Assembly (NCBI GenBank): GCA_963556145.1
Contig: OY744463.1
Location: 6,014,001 to 6,078,000 of the forward strand
Source: Hygrocybe punicea
Lineage: Eukaryota; Basidiomycota; Agaricomycetes; Agaricales; Hygrophoraceae
Length of the DNA: 64,000 nt
Direction: 5' to 3'
Shown here: positions 32,810 through 44,162 of the stretch, piece after piece
Layout of the letters: each line of letters starts with the position of its first letter
Numbering within the stretch: the first letter of the stretch is position 1
The notes under the pieces: model-generated
Database searches by the model: none
Told to the model about the DNA's origin: nothing
The model's input: only the letters and a program-made list of their open reading frames with translations
Translations under genes and position numbers: made by a program

Positions 32810-35483
32810 TCAATCAGCAATGCAAGGGATGATGTTATTATTATGACAAACCTTCTCGATCAACTTCCTCGCAATCGGATGGAATTGGTCCTTAGAGTTC
32901 GTGAATACATCAACGGCCAACGAATGTTCGACTTGAGAAATAGCCCTGAAAATCGGCCTACAAAACTTCATCCGACCTTTGATGACACCCGTGCCATCAT
33001 CACCGATTACCCACTTGGCCGCCTCAGCAGCAAACATCTTGGCTGCATCTGACAACGGGTCTAGAAGGGAAAGCTGGTAGAACCTTAGGCGTATTTCAGC
33101 ATTTGGAGATGTAGATAACCGATAGAGTTCCCCCAGAAGTGATATATGCGACGTAGGGAGAGCATGGTATGCGTGTAAGCGTTCCAAGAAAACAACTGAT
33201 GACATTCAGCATTTGCAGACGGGGTAAAACAAACCTTACTTTTCTGATTGGCATTGAAATCTTGCAAATCAGTCTCTCTGAATTCTAGTTGAGAAACCAA
33301 GGTTTCACGAGATTGATCCCATAAGTCCGCAAGGGCATATGCCGTTTTTGCCAAGGTGATATCGTATTCCATATTTACTGGAAGAGTGAGTCCTTCTCCT
33401 TCAAACCAGGTCTAGAAACTTGTGGTTACAGATCGTGGACCCCGGAGAATTGATAACCAACCTTGAAGTCAATTGAATTGAGAGCTTGGATTTTATCTTC
33501 TCCTCCATGACATTGGAAATATTCATACAGATGATGATGCCATTGCTCCGTAGTTATGCTCCTTCCCATGAAGGTATTCACGTAGTTCTTTACATATGGC
33601 AGAAGTACGTCCAAACCACCCAAGGTTCGTTCTGCATCATCCTGCGTCAGAGGTCTGACCCACGTTAGTAAGGATTGTTTTCACCGAGGTGGAGGATGAA
33701 ATTAGCTCCTTTCTCATACGGGATGCTGCTATATGCTTCATCTGGATCCTCCCCTTTGTCAAAGTTGACAAGGAGGCGCTGGTACTTTGGGTGGTCCTGG
33801 TATTGTATCAAGGACTCATTCAAAGCTTTGGTTCCGATTAAGAAGGAAAATCCTCGATCGGCTTCGGAGTATAGGACTCGTTGAAGAACGCGCTCGATGT
33901 AGGTCGTCCAGCCTTCGTTAAGCCAGAAATGAGATGCATTCGCGTGGCTAATCGGAGGTTTTGTGAGAAGGAGGGAAAGTACGGCGGAGGCTGAGAACGA
34001 ACGTGACACCATTACCGAACCAGGAATGCGTCAGTTCGTGTACAACAACGTCGACCAGAGACCTATCGCCAGTTATTAGAGCTGTGGTGTTGTTATTAGA
34101 AAATAGAGGTCAAAGAGTATGCCATGTCGGCTTCACTTGGTGTTAAGAATGTTAGGCATGCGTTCTCCTGAATTCTGATACATCAGCTCGGATTATGGAA
34201 TAACAACAGGTGTAAGCAAACCATGCCTCCGTATGGGAACGATGGAGGGAGTACTAGGAGATCATACACGCCGAACTTGTAAGGTGTTACAAGAACCTCC
34301 GCAGCTGCCAAGAACCTGCCGACCGTTCAGTCCGTCAATCGTCATCTCGTATTCTGCGTACCTCGCTGTATCTTTGCTGAATTCCCAGTAGGCCGCCTCC
34401 ATCATTTCGGGCTCTGCCCAAACACCAGTTGTCCAGTCCTTCCCCGGCGGTTTTGGAAAAGCCCGATACCGAACGTTTCCGCAAGCAATGGCGATCAGGT
34501 ATGATGGAATCGGAACGGTCTATTCCTCGAAATCCTCTAAATATGCAATACTCATACCAGAGGAGACAGACCTGGCTATATTTGTACGTGACCAAGTCTT
34601 TTCCAATCGTTTTTCCTTCATGTGCCGGGCCGTCAGACGGCGGAGATATCCTCACTGCTGACAGAAGTACAGGTAAGACGGAGGTTACAGTGGCACTGTA
34701 TTTCTATTCATATTTTTCAAGTTAGATGCAAATTGTAACGATGAGGATGGTACGAACGATCTTGACTGATGGTGTATCTACGGAGTCGGATGTTCATTTT
34801 TGAAGACTATACATCAGACATTACTATACCTTGCAACGGGGCCATAGAGCGTGCGTATATGGGCTGGCATTGACTGAACAAGTATGGAAAGGTCTTTCCC
34901 TGCGTCTGTCTGACAGGATTCCTACACTTCGAGCATTCTTCGGAAACGACGATGATAACCACCCACTCTTTGTCAAGCCATTGCAAGGCTGTACATTCCT
35001 TTGAGGTCCTGTATGTTATTTCGACAGCGATGTATGATCCAGCATCGAGGGAAGACGGGAAAAAAATATGGAGAGCTGATCCCATGACAGGATGCCTGTC
35101 CTTCAATTCAATCTTACAGTTACTGGAGCGTGAATCGTCAATGCACGGGAAGAGTTGGGACATTTGGCGCACGGGTAGTAGGACGGCATCTTCGGACGAA
35201 ACTAGACGCACGGTTTCGATCACCAAATCCGCTGTATCGAAACTACAAAGAACTGTTAGAGTTTCACAAAAAGGAGTTTAATTCATGATGCCTGAGGCCT
35301 GATGTCTCACATAACTTGAGATACGCCATGTTTGAGGACTTTCAGATGGTGAATCGCGCAGCCTTTGATAATTTTTTCATGGAAGTCGACCGTCCATTCG
35401 AAAACAACTGATTCAGTTGCGATATCGAGATAATTGGATTGCGTAGTTGGGTCGACTTGCGTGTGTATATTGAAATCAGTCAT
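32810..35483 (-). CDS. LAP2: Leukotriene-A4-hydrolase-type M1 aminopeptidase
   Basis: Start at 35483 ([12 protein letters not shown]), stop at 32810, about ten short introns. Conserved blocks in order: [14 protein letters not shown] (about 34870); [16 protein letters not shown] joined to ENACLTF across an intron, giving the GGMEN substrate-binding motif; [20 protein letters not shown] with the zinc ligands HELTH (about 34030); [16 protein letters not shown] with the third ligand Glu (about 33925); [15 protein letters not shown] (about 33700). The C-terminal helical domain has [16 protein letters not shown] and [13 protein letters not shown]. This is the LTA4H/yeast Lap2 family, cytosolic zinc aminopeptidases with epoxide-hydrolase relatives. 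No disabling mutation was seen. The symbol follows yeast LAP2 by family. Confidence 0.88.
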
Positions 35484-35870
35484 AGGTGGTGATGAAAGAA
35501 AGGTCCAAGATGAGATAAAAAGCGTCCACTTGAAGGTCCGATCAAGAATACAACAAAGAAGGTACCATACAGCATCAAATGGACAGGAGCGGTTAACATG
35601 ACATTATTGAGTACATTAAGGATCGTAAGACGCATCTGCAACAAAACATGCGAGAAACAAGGGCTCAATGAGAGCGGAACCAAATGTGGGTTGGAGGGGA
35701 CATAACCAAGCTGTTTTGATCGGCCCAACGTTTCCTCAGATCATGCTAGACGTGGAGGTCATTAAGTGATAGTCGGAAAGACTAGTAAAGAAGAAAATAG
35801 GAATGTTACCTTTAGAGACACGGTGACGGCAAATTCTACATTAACAGAGTCGCGCCTGGTACTCAGCTTT
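35484..35870. other. Intergenic region upstream of the aminopeptidase
   Basis: Probably holds the aminopeptidase promoter and the 3' region of the next minus-strand gene. A short minus frame at 35728-35480 overlaps it but matches nothing and is not called. Confidence 0.4.
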
Positions 35871-36594
35871 TCATGATCGGAAGAGAATTCAGCTAATCTT
35901 TGCAGCTGGTTGGTCTGGAGAAATAGCTTACGGGCGACGAAGATTCGGCAGAGGAGCAAGGGCTCATGCACAAGTATGGCGTCCACACTACGTCCGATGC
36001 CCAACCATCTTCCATCTCGTCGACTGGCACTTCAGGGAGTTCTTTGCATAGACGTAGAGGGGAGAGAGGCGTCTCAAAATTATTCTGGGTAGCCTCGACG
36101 GTGCGAGCACTGGGCAGGACAGGAATGCGAATCGGAGACATCGAGAACCGCGAAGATAGCTGCCTGGTGGGATGATCTGCGGTTATTTTCAGAGAATCTG
36201 GCGAAATCAATAATGGAGAAAGCGGGCTGAGGAGTACATGGTGAGGGGTGTCTATGATGGTGGAGTCGGTGATGCATTGGAGCGTGTGACCCTGTCGAGG
36301 AGGAAAGAGTCTGTTTTGGACATGTAATGGTGCTAAAGCAGACAAGGTTGGACTGGCGGAAATGTCCAGGATGGGCAACGGGATTGCGGAGATGGCACGC
36401 TGCGGACAACTGAGGGCGAGGGGGATATCGACGGTGAGTCCAAGCACGTGTGCGCGCCGACGGGCATGTTGAGGACTAAAAACTGGGCGCATTTCCGCGG
36501 CAAGCCGACGATAACGGGTGTTGGCGGAACGAACTGTGAGTAAGATGCGAGCGAAGCGAGAGGAAGGAAGGGTAGGGGAAGCGGGAGAAGTCAT
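35871..36594 (-). CDS. Unrecognised protein, S/P-rich, about 240 aa
   Basis: Start chosen at 36594 (MTSPASPTLPSSRFARI); an upstream in-frame ATG exists at 36663 but lies in a less protein-like AT-rich stretch. The protein is rich in Ser, Pro, Leu and Arg, with no transmembrane segment or known domain. A canonical splice donor GTAAGC after ESSSP (about 35930) and an acceptor about 40 bp on give an alternative end LNSLPIMKS (stop near 35872). Without splicing it ends VSYFSRPTSCKD at 35893. It shares a 408-bp divergent intergenic region with RPA12. A real host gene is likely, because the frame is long and intact in a gene-dense stretch. Confidence 0.5.
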
Positions 36595-37002
36595 GGAAAT
36601 AATTAGTGTGTAAAAAATATAAATATATTTGTCCGTGGGGAGCAAGGCGCCAGTCCTGCACAAAACAAGTCAAGGGGGGGAAAGTGGTGAACTGAAGTGA
36701 GCAGAACAGTTACTGGTATATATACACGCTTGTTGTCTGCACTTGAATCGTCGCTGTCCATGTGTCGCTGAGGCGATTCGGAGACAATGCATTCTCCGCC
36801 CTGGATTATTTCATATACGGTTAGTTACAATTACTACGAGGGACAGGCCTTGTTTTCTTTTTGTCGGTCGGTTTGGTGTTGAAAGGTGATATATATGAAT
36901 CACGTGGTCATAGCGCCTTTCCGAGTCTGCGATGTCAAGCGTTCCTTATAAAGTCGGTCAGGACCTCGCTCATTCGCAGATTCTGTGCTGAACTTTGCTT
37001 CA

Positions 37003-37586
37003 ATGTCAGGATTCCTCTTGTTTTGCCCAGATTGTGGCACATTGCTCGATCGCCCGCGAGATGGCGAGCAAACCGTCACCTGTGAGCAGTGCAATCGACA
37101 GGAGAGCGCGGTCTGTGTGTTGGTATCTTGAGATCTTTACGGGAAGAATCTAATTCCAGTGTGTGGTGCGACTTAGCGTACCAGGACATCAAGATCACGA
37201 CTCGGTCACATCCAGATGCTTTCCCGTCCGTCCTGAGGCAGAAGCGGAAGACGCAGACAAAGGTTCACGAGGGTGCTGACAAAGGTTTGCTAGTGCGTGT
37301 CCCGTCGCGGACTATTCCTACCAGACGCCGTCATTTTTGGTTTCCAGGTGTCCGAAAAGTGCCCATCTTGTGGACATCCAGAAGCGTACTCCAAAGAATT
37401 GCAAGTACGTGTCGCATTATATTCTTGGCATGAAACACTCCCTCATCCATTTCTCCAGATGCGAAGCGCAGATGAGGGCTCCACGATTCTATTCACCGTG
37501 GGCTTTTTTATTCTGCTCATCAACAATTTCTCACCAGTTTGTGCCAGTGTGGGGATTGTGGGCATGGTTGGCGCGTAAACAACTGA
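37003..37586 (+). CDS. RPA12: RNA polymerase I subunit A12 (TFIIS-like zinc ribbons)
   Basis: Exon 1 encodes MSGFLLFCPDCGTLLDRPRD and TVTCEQCNRQES, the N-terminal zinc ribbon (CxxC..CxxC). After an intron comes YQDIKITTRSHPDAFPSVLR, typical of the family. The C-terminal ribbon LVSEKCPSCGHPEAYSKELQ is followed, across introns, by MRSADEGSTILFT and CGDCGHGWRVNN, ending at 37586; the acidic DE of the catalytic hairpin is kept. Intron 1 has alternative possible borders (about 37111-37178). The others fit near 37293-37350, 37405-37459 and 37500-37550. RPA12 supports RNA cleavage and termination by Pol I in the nucleolus. Only 82 bp separate its stop from that of OST5, which is convergent. Confidence 0.9.
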
Positions 37587-37668
37587 GGACGCGTTGCTTT
37601 CATGTAACGAATCACGTTGTAGCATTGTGGGCTCAGTCAATTATTATGTAAATCAGGTTTTGTGTCTT

Positions 37669-38022
37669 CTACACGTACACGCCAACGGTGCAAAAGAGCG
37701 CCACGACACCGAACCCGCCGAGAAGACTGGCAGTGGATGCAACCGCGGTTTCGCGAATGGGGATGGTGTCTTTTGGCAGTCTGTGTCAAATAATTTCATG
37801 TGTATGCACAGGACTGAGAACACAGCACATACGTAGAAAAATAGAAGGCTAGAGTGAACGTTGATGTAAGGAGCATGACCGCAATGTAAGGTAGAAATGC
37901 GACCGGGACATAAGGCGAGAAACCAGGGAGGGATTGGTGAAGAACCTGCAGTGTGTAAGCCGGATGGTTTCTTGAGAAGTTCCAAAGGTCTCCTCACCTG
38001 GATGGATTTGAGGTCAGCCATT
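37669..38022 (-). CDS. OST5: Oligosaccharyltransferase subunit OST5/TMEM258
   Basis: Three exons with two short introns give an 82-residue protein: MADLKSIQ, then VLHQSLPGFSPYVPVAFLPY, and a C-terminal exon with RETAVASTASLLGGFGVVAL ending CTVGVYV. Two transmembrane segments (about residues 22-45 and 60-82) and the end S(L/A)xxGFGVxxLxxxVGxYV match the OST5/TMEM258 family, which is about 80 residues long. It is a small subunit of the ER complex that transfers glycans to asparagine. The gene is too small and too split to show as one open frame. It shares a 226-bp divergent promoter region with YOP1. Confidence 0.88.
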
Positions 38023-38248
38023 ATTATAATAACACCTGGCTTCAAGTGGGATCAAAGTGAGTGACAAACACGTGTCATCAAACATACATACGCTCGGAGC
38101 GTGTCGTCTTTTCACCCACAACCATCCACTCACGTCTTTCCAGCCTCATCCTCTGAAAGTTTTGAGCGTCGTCAGTTTTGAGCGTCGTCAGTACACTTTA
38201 CCTTGTTTCAACATTAGATACTCAAAACTTCCTAATGTTATCCAACAG

Positions 38249-38948
38249 ATGTCAGCTTCGCAAAAATTGCAGCAGCACCCTGTTTTCATTCAAGCCTCGA
38301 ACAAGGCTAATCTCTACATCTCTCAACTGGACAAGGAGGTCTGTGTGGGGTTTTTATGTGTCACATTCTGCGTGCAGTCTCAAATTCGTCCGTGTTACAG
38401 CTCACCAAATATCCCGTCCTCAACGCCTTTGAACAACGCACTCAAGTCCCAAAAACCTACGCTGTCATTGCATGTGTTTTCCTTGCCATTTTGCTCCATT
38501 TTGTCAATCCTCTTGCTGCGCCTGTGTCCAACCTCGTGGGTTGGGGCCTCCCGGCCTACCTCTCCTTCAAGGCCCTCGAGACGCCCATGCCTCAAGATGA
38601 CGTTCAATGGCTTACGTATTGGGTCGTTTTCGGATTCTTCAACATTCTCGAGAGCCTTGCACTCCGACTTATTTTGTACTACATCCCATGGTATTTTGCA
38701 TTCAAGACCATCTTTATCCTTTGGCTCCAGCTTCCTGCCTTCCGTGTTTGTGCTCCATTAAGCCTATAGATAATCCTTGCGGACTGATAGACCACGTTTG
38801 ATAGGGGGCGCAAATGATATATCTCACGATCCTCAAGCCCGTTCTCACAAATATTAGCCACTCGCCACGTGCAGTGGCTACCACGTCCTCGCATGCCGAG
38901 ACGACGGCGGAAGGCCTTCGAGAGCGCGTCAACACGGCCATGGAGTAA
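38249..38948 (+). CDS. YOP1: Yop1/REEP (TB2/DP1/HVA22) ER-shaping membrane protein
   Basis: Exons 38249-38338, 38401-38745 and 38805-38948. The protein begins MSASQKLQQHPVFIQASNKA and has the family order: TKYPVLNAFEQRTQVPKTYA, hydrophobic hairpin 1 (VIACVFLAILLHF), NLVGWGLPAYLSFKALET, DDVQWLTYWVVFGFFNILES, then IPWYFAFKTIFILWLQLP, and the tail GAQMIYLTILKPVLTNISH. These wedge-like hairpins bend tubular ER membranes, acting with reticulons. Length (about 190 residues) and every signature are normal. No defect seen. Confidence 0.93.
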
Positions 38949-39206
38949 TGGACTTAATATGCATCGACTTCAAGTTTCCTTGTCCTCGCCGAGTACCATG
39001 ACGTAGAACAATTCTTTCCTTGTTCCTTTTTGACAACGTTGCAGCGGAATGACAATTAATCCATGCACCGTTATTATTTTTATTCACGGCTCCCATCACG
39101 TCCTGCTCGTCTCACCATTGTGGCATTGTTACATGTTTGCTGCGTCAAAGCTTTGCAGCTTGTGTGAGAGTGAAAAAACGGATCTCTTAGCTCCAAATTA
39201 TTCTCA
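38949..39206. other. Intergenic region right of YOP1
   Basis: No gene recognised; probably the YOP1 3' region. It ends at the foldback element, with TCA at 39204-39206 as the possible 3-bp target duplication. Confidence 0.45.
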
Positions 39207-40055
39207 CACAGGGTGCACAGTAGCATACCATGTCACACAGTATCTTGAAAGTACTTGACAAGTATACTAAATATCATTACCGTAACATTCAACATGGTAT
39301 TGTAACAGTATTCAGACATAAACTACAATACTTGTGCTCAAATTCATCTGAAGGTATGAAGGCAAATGAGACTTATACCTTTTCAATAACATCAAGCCTT
39401 TTGTTTCACTACTTTTACTGTATCTACAGCAAAGTACCGTATAGTTCGGATAGAATACGTGCAGCCTAAGATGAATAAAAGTATTAAACTAGTAAGGAAG
39501 TTGTGCCACTTTCACTACTAGGATACCTTTTGAATCCTTTCAAGATACAGTGTGAAATAGTATAGTACTGTTGCCATATTGTAGATTTAAGATACTGTGT
39601 CAATACTTTTAAGATACTGTTTCAGTACTTTTATTATAATAAAAGTATCTTAAAAGTATTGACACAGTATCTTAAATCTACAATATGGCAACAGTACTAT
39701 ACTATTTCACACTGTATCTTAAAAGGATTCAAAAGGTATCCTGGTAGTGAAAGTGGCACAACTTCCTTACTAGTTTAATACTTTTATTCATCTTAGGCTG
39801 CAAGTATTCTATCCGAACTATATGGTACTTTGCTGTAGATACAGTAAAAGTAGTGAAACAAAAGGCTTGATGTTATTGAAAGGGTATAAGTCTCATTTGC
39901 CTTCATACCTTCAGATGAATTTGAGCACAAGTATTGTAGTTTATGTCTGAATACTGTTACAATACCATGTTGAATGTTATGGTAATGATATTTAGTATAC
40001 TTGTCAAGTACTTTCAAGATACTGTGTGACATGGTATGCTACTGTGCATCCTGTG
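39207..40055. mobile_element. Foldback element, copy 2 (about 420-bp arms)
   Basis: CACAGGGTGCACAGTAGC at the left is mirrored by the right end (read inward CACAGGATGCACAGTAGC). The two arms are nearly identical throughout and meet at a short centre with TTTATTATAATAAA. The flanks show a 3-bp repeat TCA (39204-39206 and 40056-40058). The second TCA is also the first three bases of the KDZ terminal repeat. No coding sequence. Confidence 0.85.
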
Positions 40056-40520
40056 TCAGGTGCCTTAAGACAAGCCCTGTTAGGCTCACTTTTACCGTGA
40101 CCTCGACACCGGCGGTAAATCGCTGGATAGCTCTACACTTATGTGGTATGTATCTTTGTCTTATCTACTGTGCCCCATCGCTGATAACGGAGGGTAATCT
40201 ACAGCCCCGCCGTCGTGTCAAACTCCCACGGTTCCCTCTGTCCCGCCGCTCAGCATCCTCACTTGTCTGCTGCGCCTGCACTTCTATTGTCAGTTCTAGG
40301 TGGCGTATCTAAGTCTTATCTACTGTGCCTCCAGGACTGATGACGGAGGGTGGTCTACAGTGCCGCCGTCATGTCAAACTCTGTTCCCTCTGGCCTGCCA
40401 TTCAACAAGGGCGTGGTCCTCTATGCGCGCACTTCTATTGTTAGTTCTTGGTGGCCATATACAGTGCCGGCTCATGTTCCACAACTCCATTCACCCCACT
40501 CAACAGGCGCGCTCTACAAT
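40056..40520 (+). repeat. KDZ left terminal inverted repeat
   Basis: Starts TCAGGTGCCTTAAGACAAGC, ends GCGCTCTACAAT. Inside it, two related segments with TATCTACTGTGCC (about 40155 and 40317) form an imperfect direct repeat. Its reverse complement is 47640-48104. Confidence 0.88.
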
Positions 40521-40786
40521 TGCTTTCATGGTGCCGCCACTCGTGAGTCTCCGTTTATATTTGTTGTCCCCAACACTAACATACACTCTTCTATTCACTA
40601 TCACAGCCGGCATCTTAACCTCAAAAAAGAATATTAGTCACTGAGTCTACCTTTTCCATCATCTATACAGTCCATAAGTTTTAGAGTACACTCGCTAGGC
40701 AATAAACTTGTTTCTTGAGCAATAAGAGTCCTCGAAAACCAATAGTACTGACTACAGTAGATAGTGGTAATCTCTATATTTAAGTG

Positions 40787-42531
40787 TTAAAGATCCCCAA
40801 GTGCCGAGCTACTCCCAATCCCCTCAATAGGGCCCAGGGTGTCAGTATCAGAGAAAAGAAGATTCATAAAGCTACCAGGAGCAAAACTGCTATTGGCATA
40901 GGGCAGATCACCTCCAGAAGGGTAGAGAATGTCGTTGAATGCTTGCGGGGGAAAGAGTGTGCCATTGGAAGGGAATGTACCCGGAGGAGGGCCATTGAAG
41001 TATGAAGAACTGTCGGCATTGGCAGTAGAGATGGGAAAGCTGAAACCTCCAATCGTAGTAGAGATGTCAACGTTATCGAGAGAGGTTGAAGATAGACTGG
41101 CAGAAGATATATCACGAGGGAGAACAGGAGACACGGGGGTCGGAAATTCTTCATCAGCCGGCACATTGGTGATATCGGATACACCCCCATTCTGTGAAGC
41201 CTCTGCATCATTCTGGCGTACCCTCTTCGGCACTGGATCAGGTGCACCTGTATTTGTGCGAGTTCGTTTCATACCCTTGTCAGAACGCTGTCGGCGGCTA
41301 GGTTCCTTGATCTCGCCGGCCTCGATCTGGCGATCCCGTTCCTTGTCCAATTGCTCAAACTCGTCTTCCGAGATAGACTTCCAATAAATTGTCCCACACT
41401 CCCATTTCCTCAACAGTGACTGCAGAATGGGGAGACCGCTGGAGACATCACTGAGGTTTGCGAAAGGAATCTCCACTGGCCAACCACCAACCTGAACCCG
41501 ATACTTGCTGACAATGTCGCGCCAATAATTCTTGAACTTCATTTCTGCTTTTGGCTCGCCAATCACTTCAGCTGTATGTGAATTAGCCATAATTCTGTTT
41601 CACACGGTTGAAAACTTACCAAGGCCATTGTTCATGAAGTGTCTGATCTCACTTCGAACCTGAGATACCCGACCCTTGTGATTTTTGGCGGCACCGGTCA
41701 GACCCTGGATCGCATGTCCCTCTAGTTTGCTGACAAACTCTTGATTGTCGGTCTTCATGGTTCCCAGCATGAAGTCTTCGACTCCTTCGGTGGCAAAAGC
41801 AACACCTCGAATTGGTAAATCGGTTGAACCACGTGCAGTAAAAAGGAGAGACTCGCATCCAGTTCGAGATTTAAGATTATGGAGCTATTCGAAGCATCAA
41901 TAAAGATAGTTTGATAGCAAAATGGATCAGAATACCTCATTCTCGACGGCAGCAATTGTGTGGCTAATATCGTTGATTTTTGACCGGTTTGAGAGCCATC
42001 GACCCTTCGCCTGTAAGTCCTTGTGTTCGTTCAACTCACGGACAAGGTTCTCTTTTTCATCGGCTGCCAAAGACTTGTATTCCTCTTGGCATCGACTGTT
42101 GGAAGCAGCATTTATGAGAGCCTCATGACCAGGGCCCACACCTATAAAATGAACACATTAAAAATTGTCACCTCCTGGAGGTAAAACAACCAACCATCCG
42201 ATTCACGTTGTTCCTTCATTGTTTTCCAAGTGTATGCGTTCCATGCCATTGTTTTTTTTGAACCCTGACGAGTAAAGGCACCTCTACCCATATTGAGAGT
42301 GGACTGAACACGCCGCAAGCTCTTGTGATGTTTCACTGCAATGTTCTCTGTGGCCTCATCAATAGTCTTCCATGCAGCCAAGAGATCCTTTGAATATGCG
42401 GTGGCTGCCTCCCGTTGACGAGCTGTAGCCACCTGTTGAGCCTCTTTGCTGAGTTTGGGCCGAGGGGCATGGGGCCGTTTATCTTGTGTGCGAGTGGGCT
42501 TCGAAGTGGCTGGGAAGGTGTGAAGAGTCAT
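40787..42531 (-). CDS. KDZ-associated accessory protein 2 (possible HMG-like N-terminus)
   Basis: Start at 42531 (MTLHTFPATSKPTRTQDKRP), stop at 40787, three clean introns (about 42195-42143, 41935-41887, 41619-41575). Residues about 60-150 (TMAWNAYTWKTMKEQRES...EEYKSLAADEKENLVREL) have the aromatic/basic spacing of an HMG box, but this is only a resemblance. The middle part (LLFTARGSTDLPIRGVAFAT, EGVEDFMLGTM) and MKFKNYWRDIVSKYRVQVGG form a conserved-looking globular region. The Ser-rich C-terminus has a basic KKKR-type stretch (SRRQRSDKGMKRTRT), a likely nuclear signal. No stop or frameshift was seen, unlike the transposase next to it. DNA binding is inferred only. Confidence 0.6.
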
Positions 42532-42889
42532 GACGAAAAAGCTAGATTGCAGACATGGAACTTTGGGGGGGCCTTGAAAAAGATGACAGCAATAGTTAAT
42601 GGTGTGATCCGATTTGAACACAGCACCGACGATCGCAATCTTCAATGGTGGGAACCCTGTATGTGGGACAGAGATCAGATCGATGGTTGTGGCGGCACTG
42701 CAGAGTTTAGTTAGATCTTCATAATGGAGATTGAATAGAAAATGGGTATTATATCTCACAGATAATTGTGGATGACAATCAGACAATTACAGGGTGGATG
42801 TAAAAGGCTAGAATGAAAAGAACAATCGAGGAAATAAGAATGGCACGATTAATATTCAAATCGCATATTTTGGCCAACCTGTTCGATCG

Positions 42890-44034
42890 CTAGAAATTAC
42901 GTGTCAGATGATATTGACATTGATTTGAAGTGCGACTAACTGTATTGCTATCTGGGCTGATTCCATTTTCGGCCATCCCCATGAGAATCCATGTTAGTTG
43001 AAGTGTTTCCTGTCGACTGAGGCCCCACTGCTCAACTGCAACTTGGACACCGTGATCGTCTGTGGATTGGAGGAGCATTTTGACAAAATGCAGATTAGAT
43101 GCGGGGGTATTTGTTAATTCCAAAATTTCTTCCGAAGTCAGATTGGCGGAATCGTTCACAACAGACTAGAATAACATCTCTTAAGCAAAAATAAAGTAGA
43201 GAGAACTGAAGACTCACCAAATGCATGGCTGTATTTTCATTGGCCTCATTGTGTGTTGCAGATCCAATCGATTCGCCTTCAGGGCTGATGGCATACAAGC
43301 TCGCCTCAGCCCACCAAGCCTCATCACAGCTATTCTCGTAAGAATCATCTTCGGAGTCTCCTTCTGTGGCAATCAGATTTTCCCAATCCTGACCAGATTC
43401 TCCAAAGTGACGACATCGGAAGGACTGGGTATTGCTGGTAGCATTAGTGAATTGGCAGGGAATTGGAACTGTGGTGAGACGACAACTGTCGCGAAGGTGG
43501 AGAAGATGCGGTAATGCTATATCTTGTGCAAATTTTTGAACCAGGACGGGTGTAGGAGAGTCCGATGAATCCGAAGTTAATGCAGTGGGAAGTAAGGTAT
43601 CGATGATGATGCCTTTGGCTGAGGCTGGGAGACCTCCAGGGCATCTTAAAAGCACAGTTATTCCACCGTCAATTGCATCCATGCACGAAATCTAGAGTGA
43701 ATCAAGTTCAATGTGTGAGCAAATGAATCAGCAATTATCCACTCACCGCGTCTAAGATATCATTAAATGTATCTTGTGAGAGTTTGGACCATGATGGCAC
43801 CTCTGGTTTTGTGGTGTCCTGGTTCTTTTCTTGAAAGAATGCGATTGTTGACGTGTGAAGAATGTTTGCTCGTGTCGCGGACTGATGAGCACCATGTTGA
43901 AGATAAGCGCGGCAGGATGAAGAGTTTTTCTTATCCAAGATGGCACAAGGCAAGTGCACAAGACGAACACTCCAGGGTGAGTAATCAAGCTCGGGGTGAT
44001 GAATTGGAGTGTATGGAGGCGAGAATTCAGCCAT
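42890..44034 (-). CDS. KDZ-associated accessory protein 1 (unrecognised)
   Basis: Start at 44034 (MAEFSPPYTPIHHPELDYSP); introns at about 43744-43690 and 43216-43163; stop at 42890, giving about 340 residues. The N-terminal segment has SVRLVHLPCAILDKKNSSSC. The middle is acidic (GDSEDDSYENSCDEAWWAEA), and the C-terminal exon is helical (LTSEEILELTNTP, VEQWGLSRQETLQLTWILMG). No domain is recognised. Intact splice sites and frames suggest it was maintained until recently. It lies between the transposase and accessory gene 2 on the same strand. Confidence 0.5.
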
Positions 44035-44162
44035 TACTTGAACACAAGAGCCGCACGACTGTGACCCAGTTTGGAAACAAGATATGCTTCGAGTTCAGAA
44101 AGTCCGAAGTCAAAATTACTCATTCATCGATTTATTCAATCCAAAAAATGAGACAGCACTGT

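Noticed and set aside
40300..40644. Paired frames at 40.3 kb and 47.4-47.9 kb as genes
   Set aside because: They are mirror copies within the KDZ terminal repeats.
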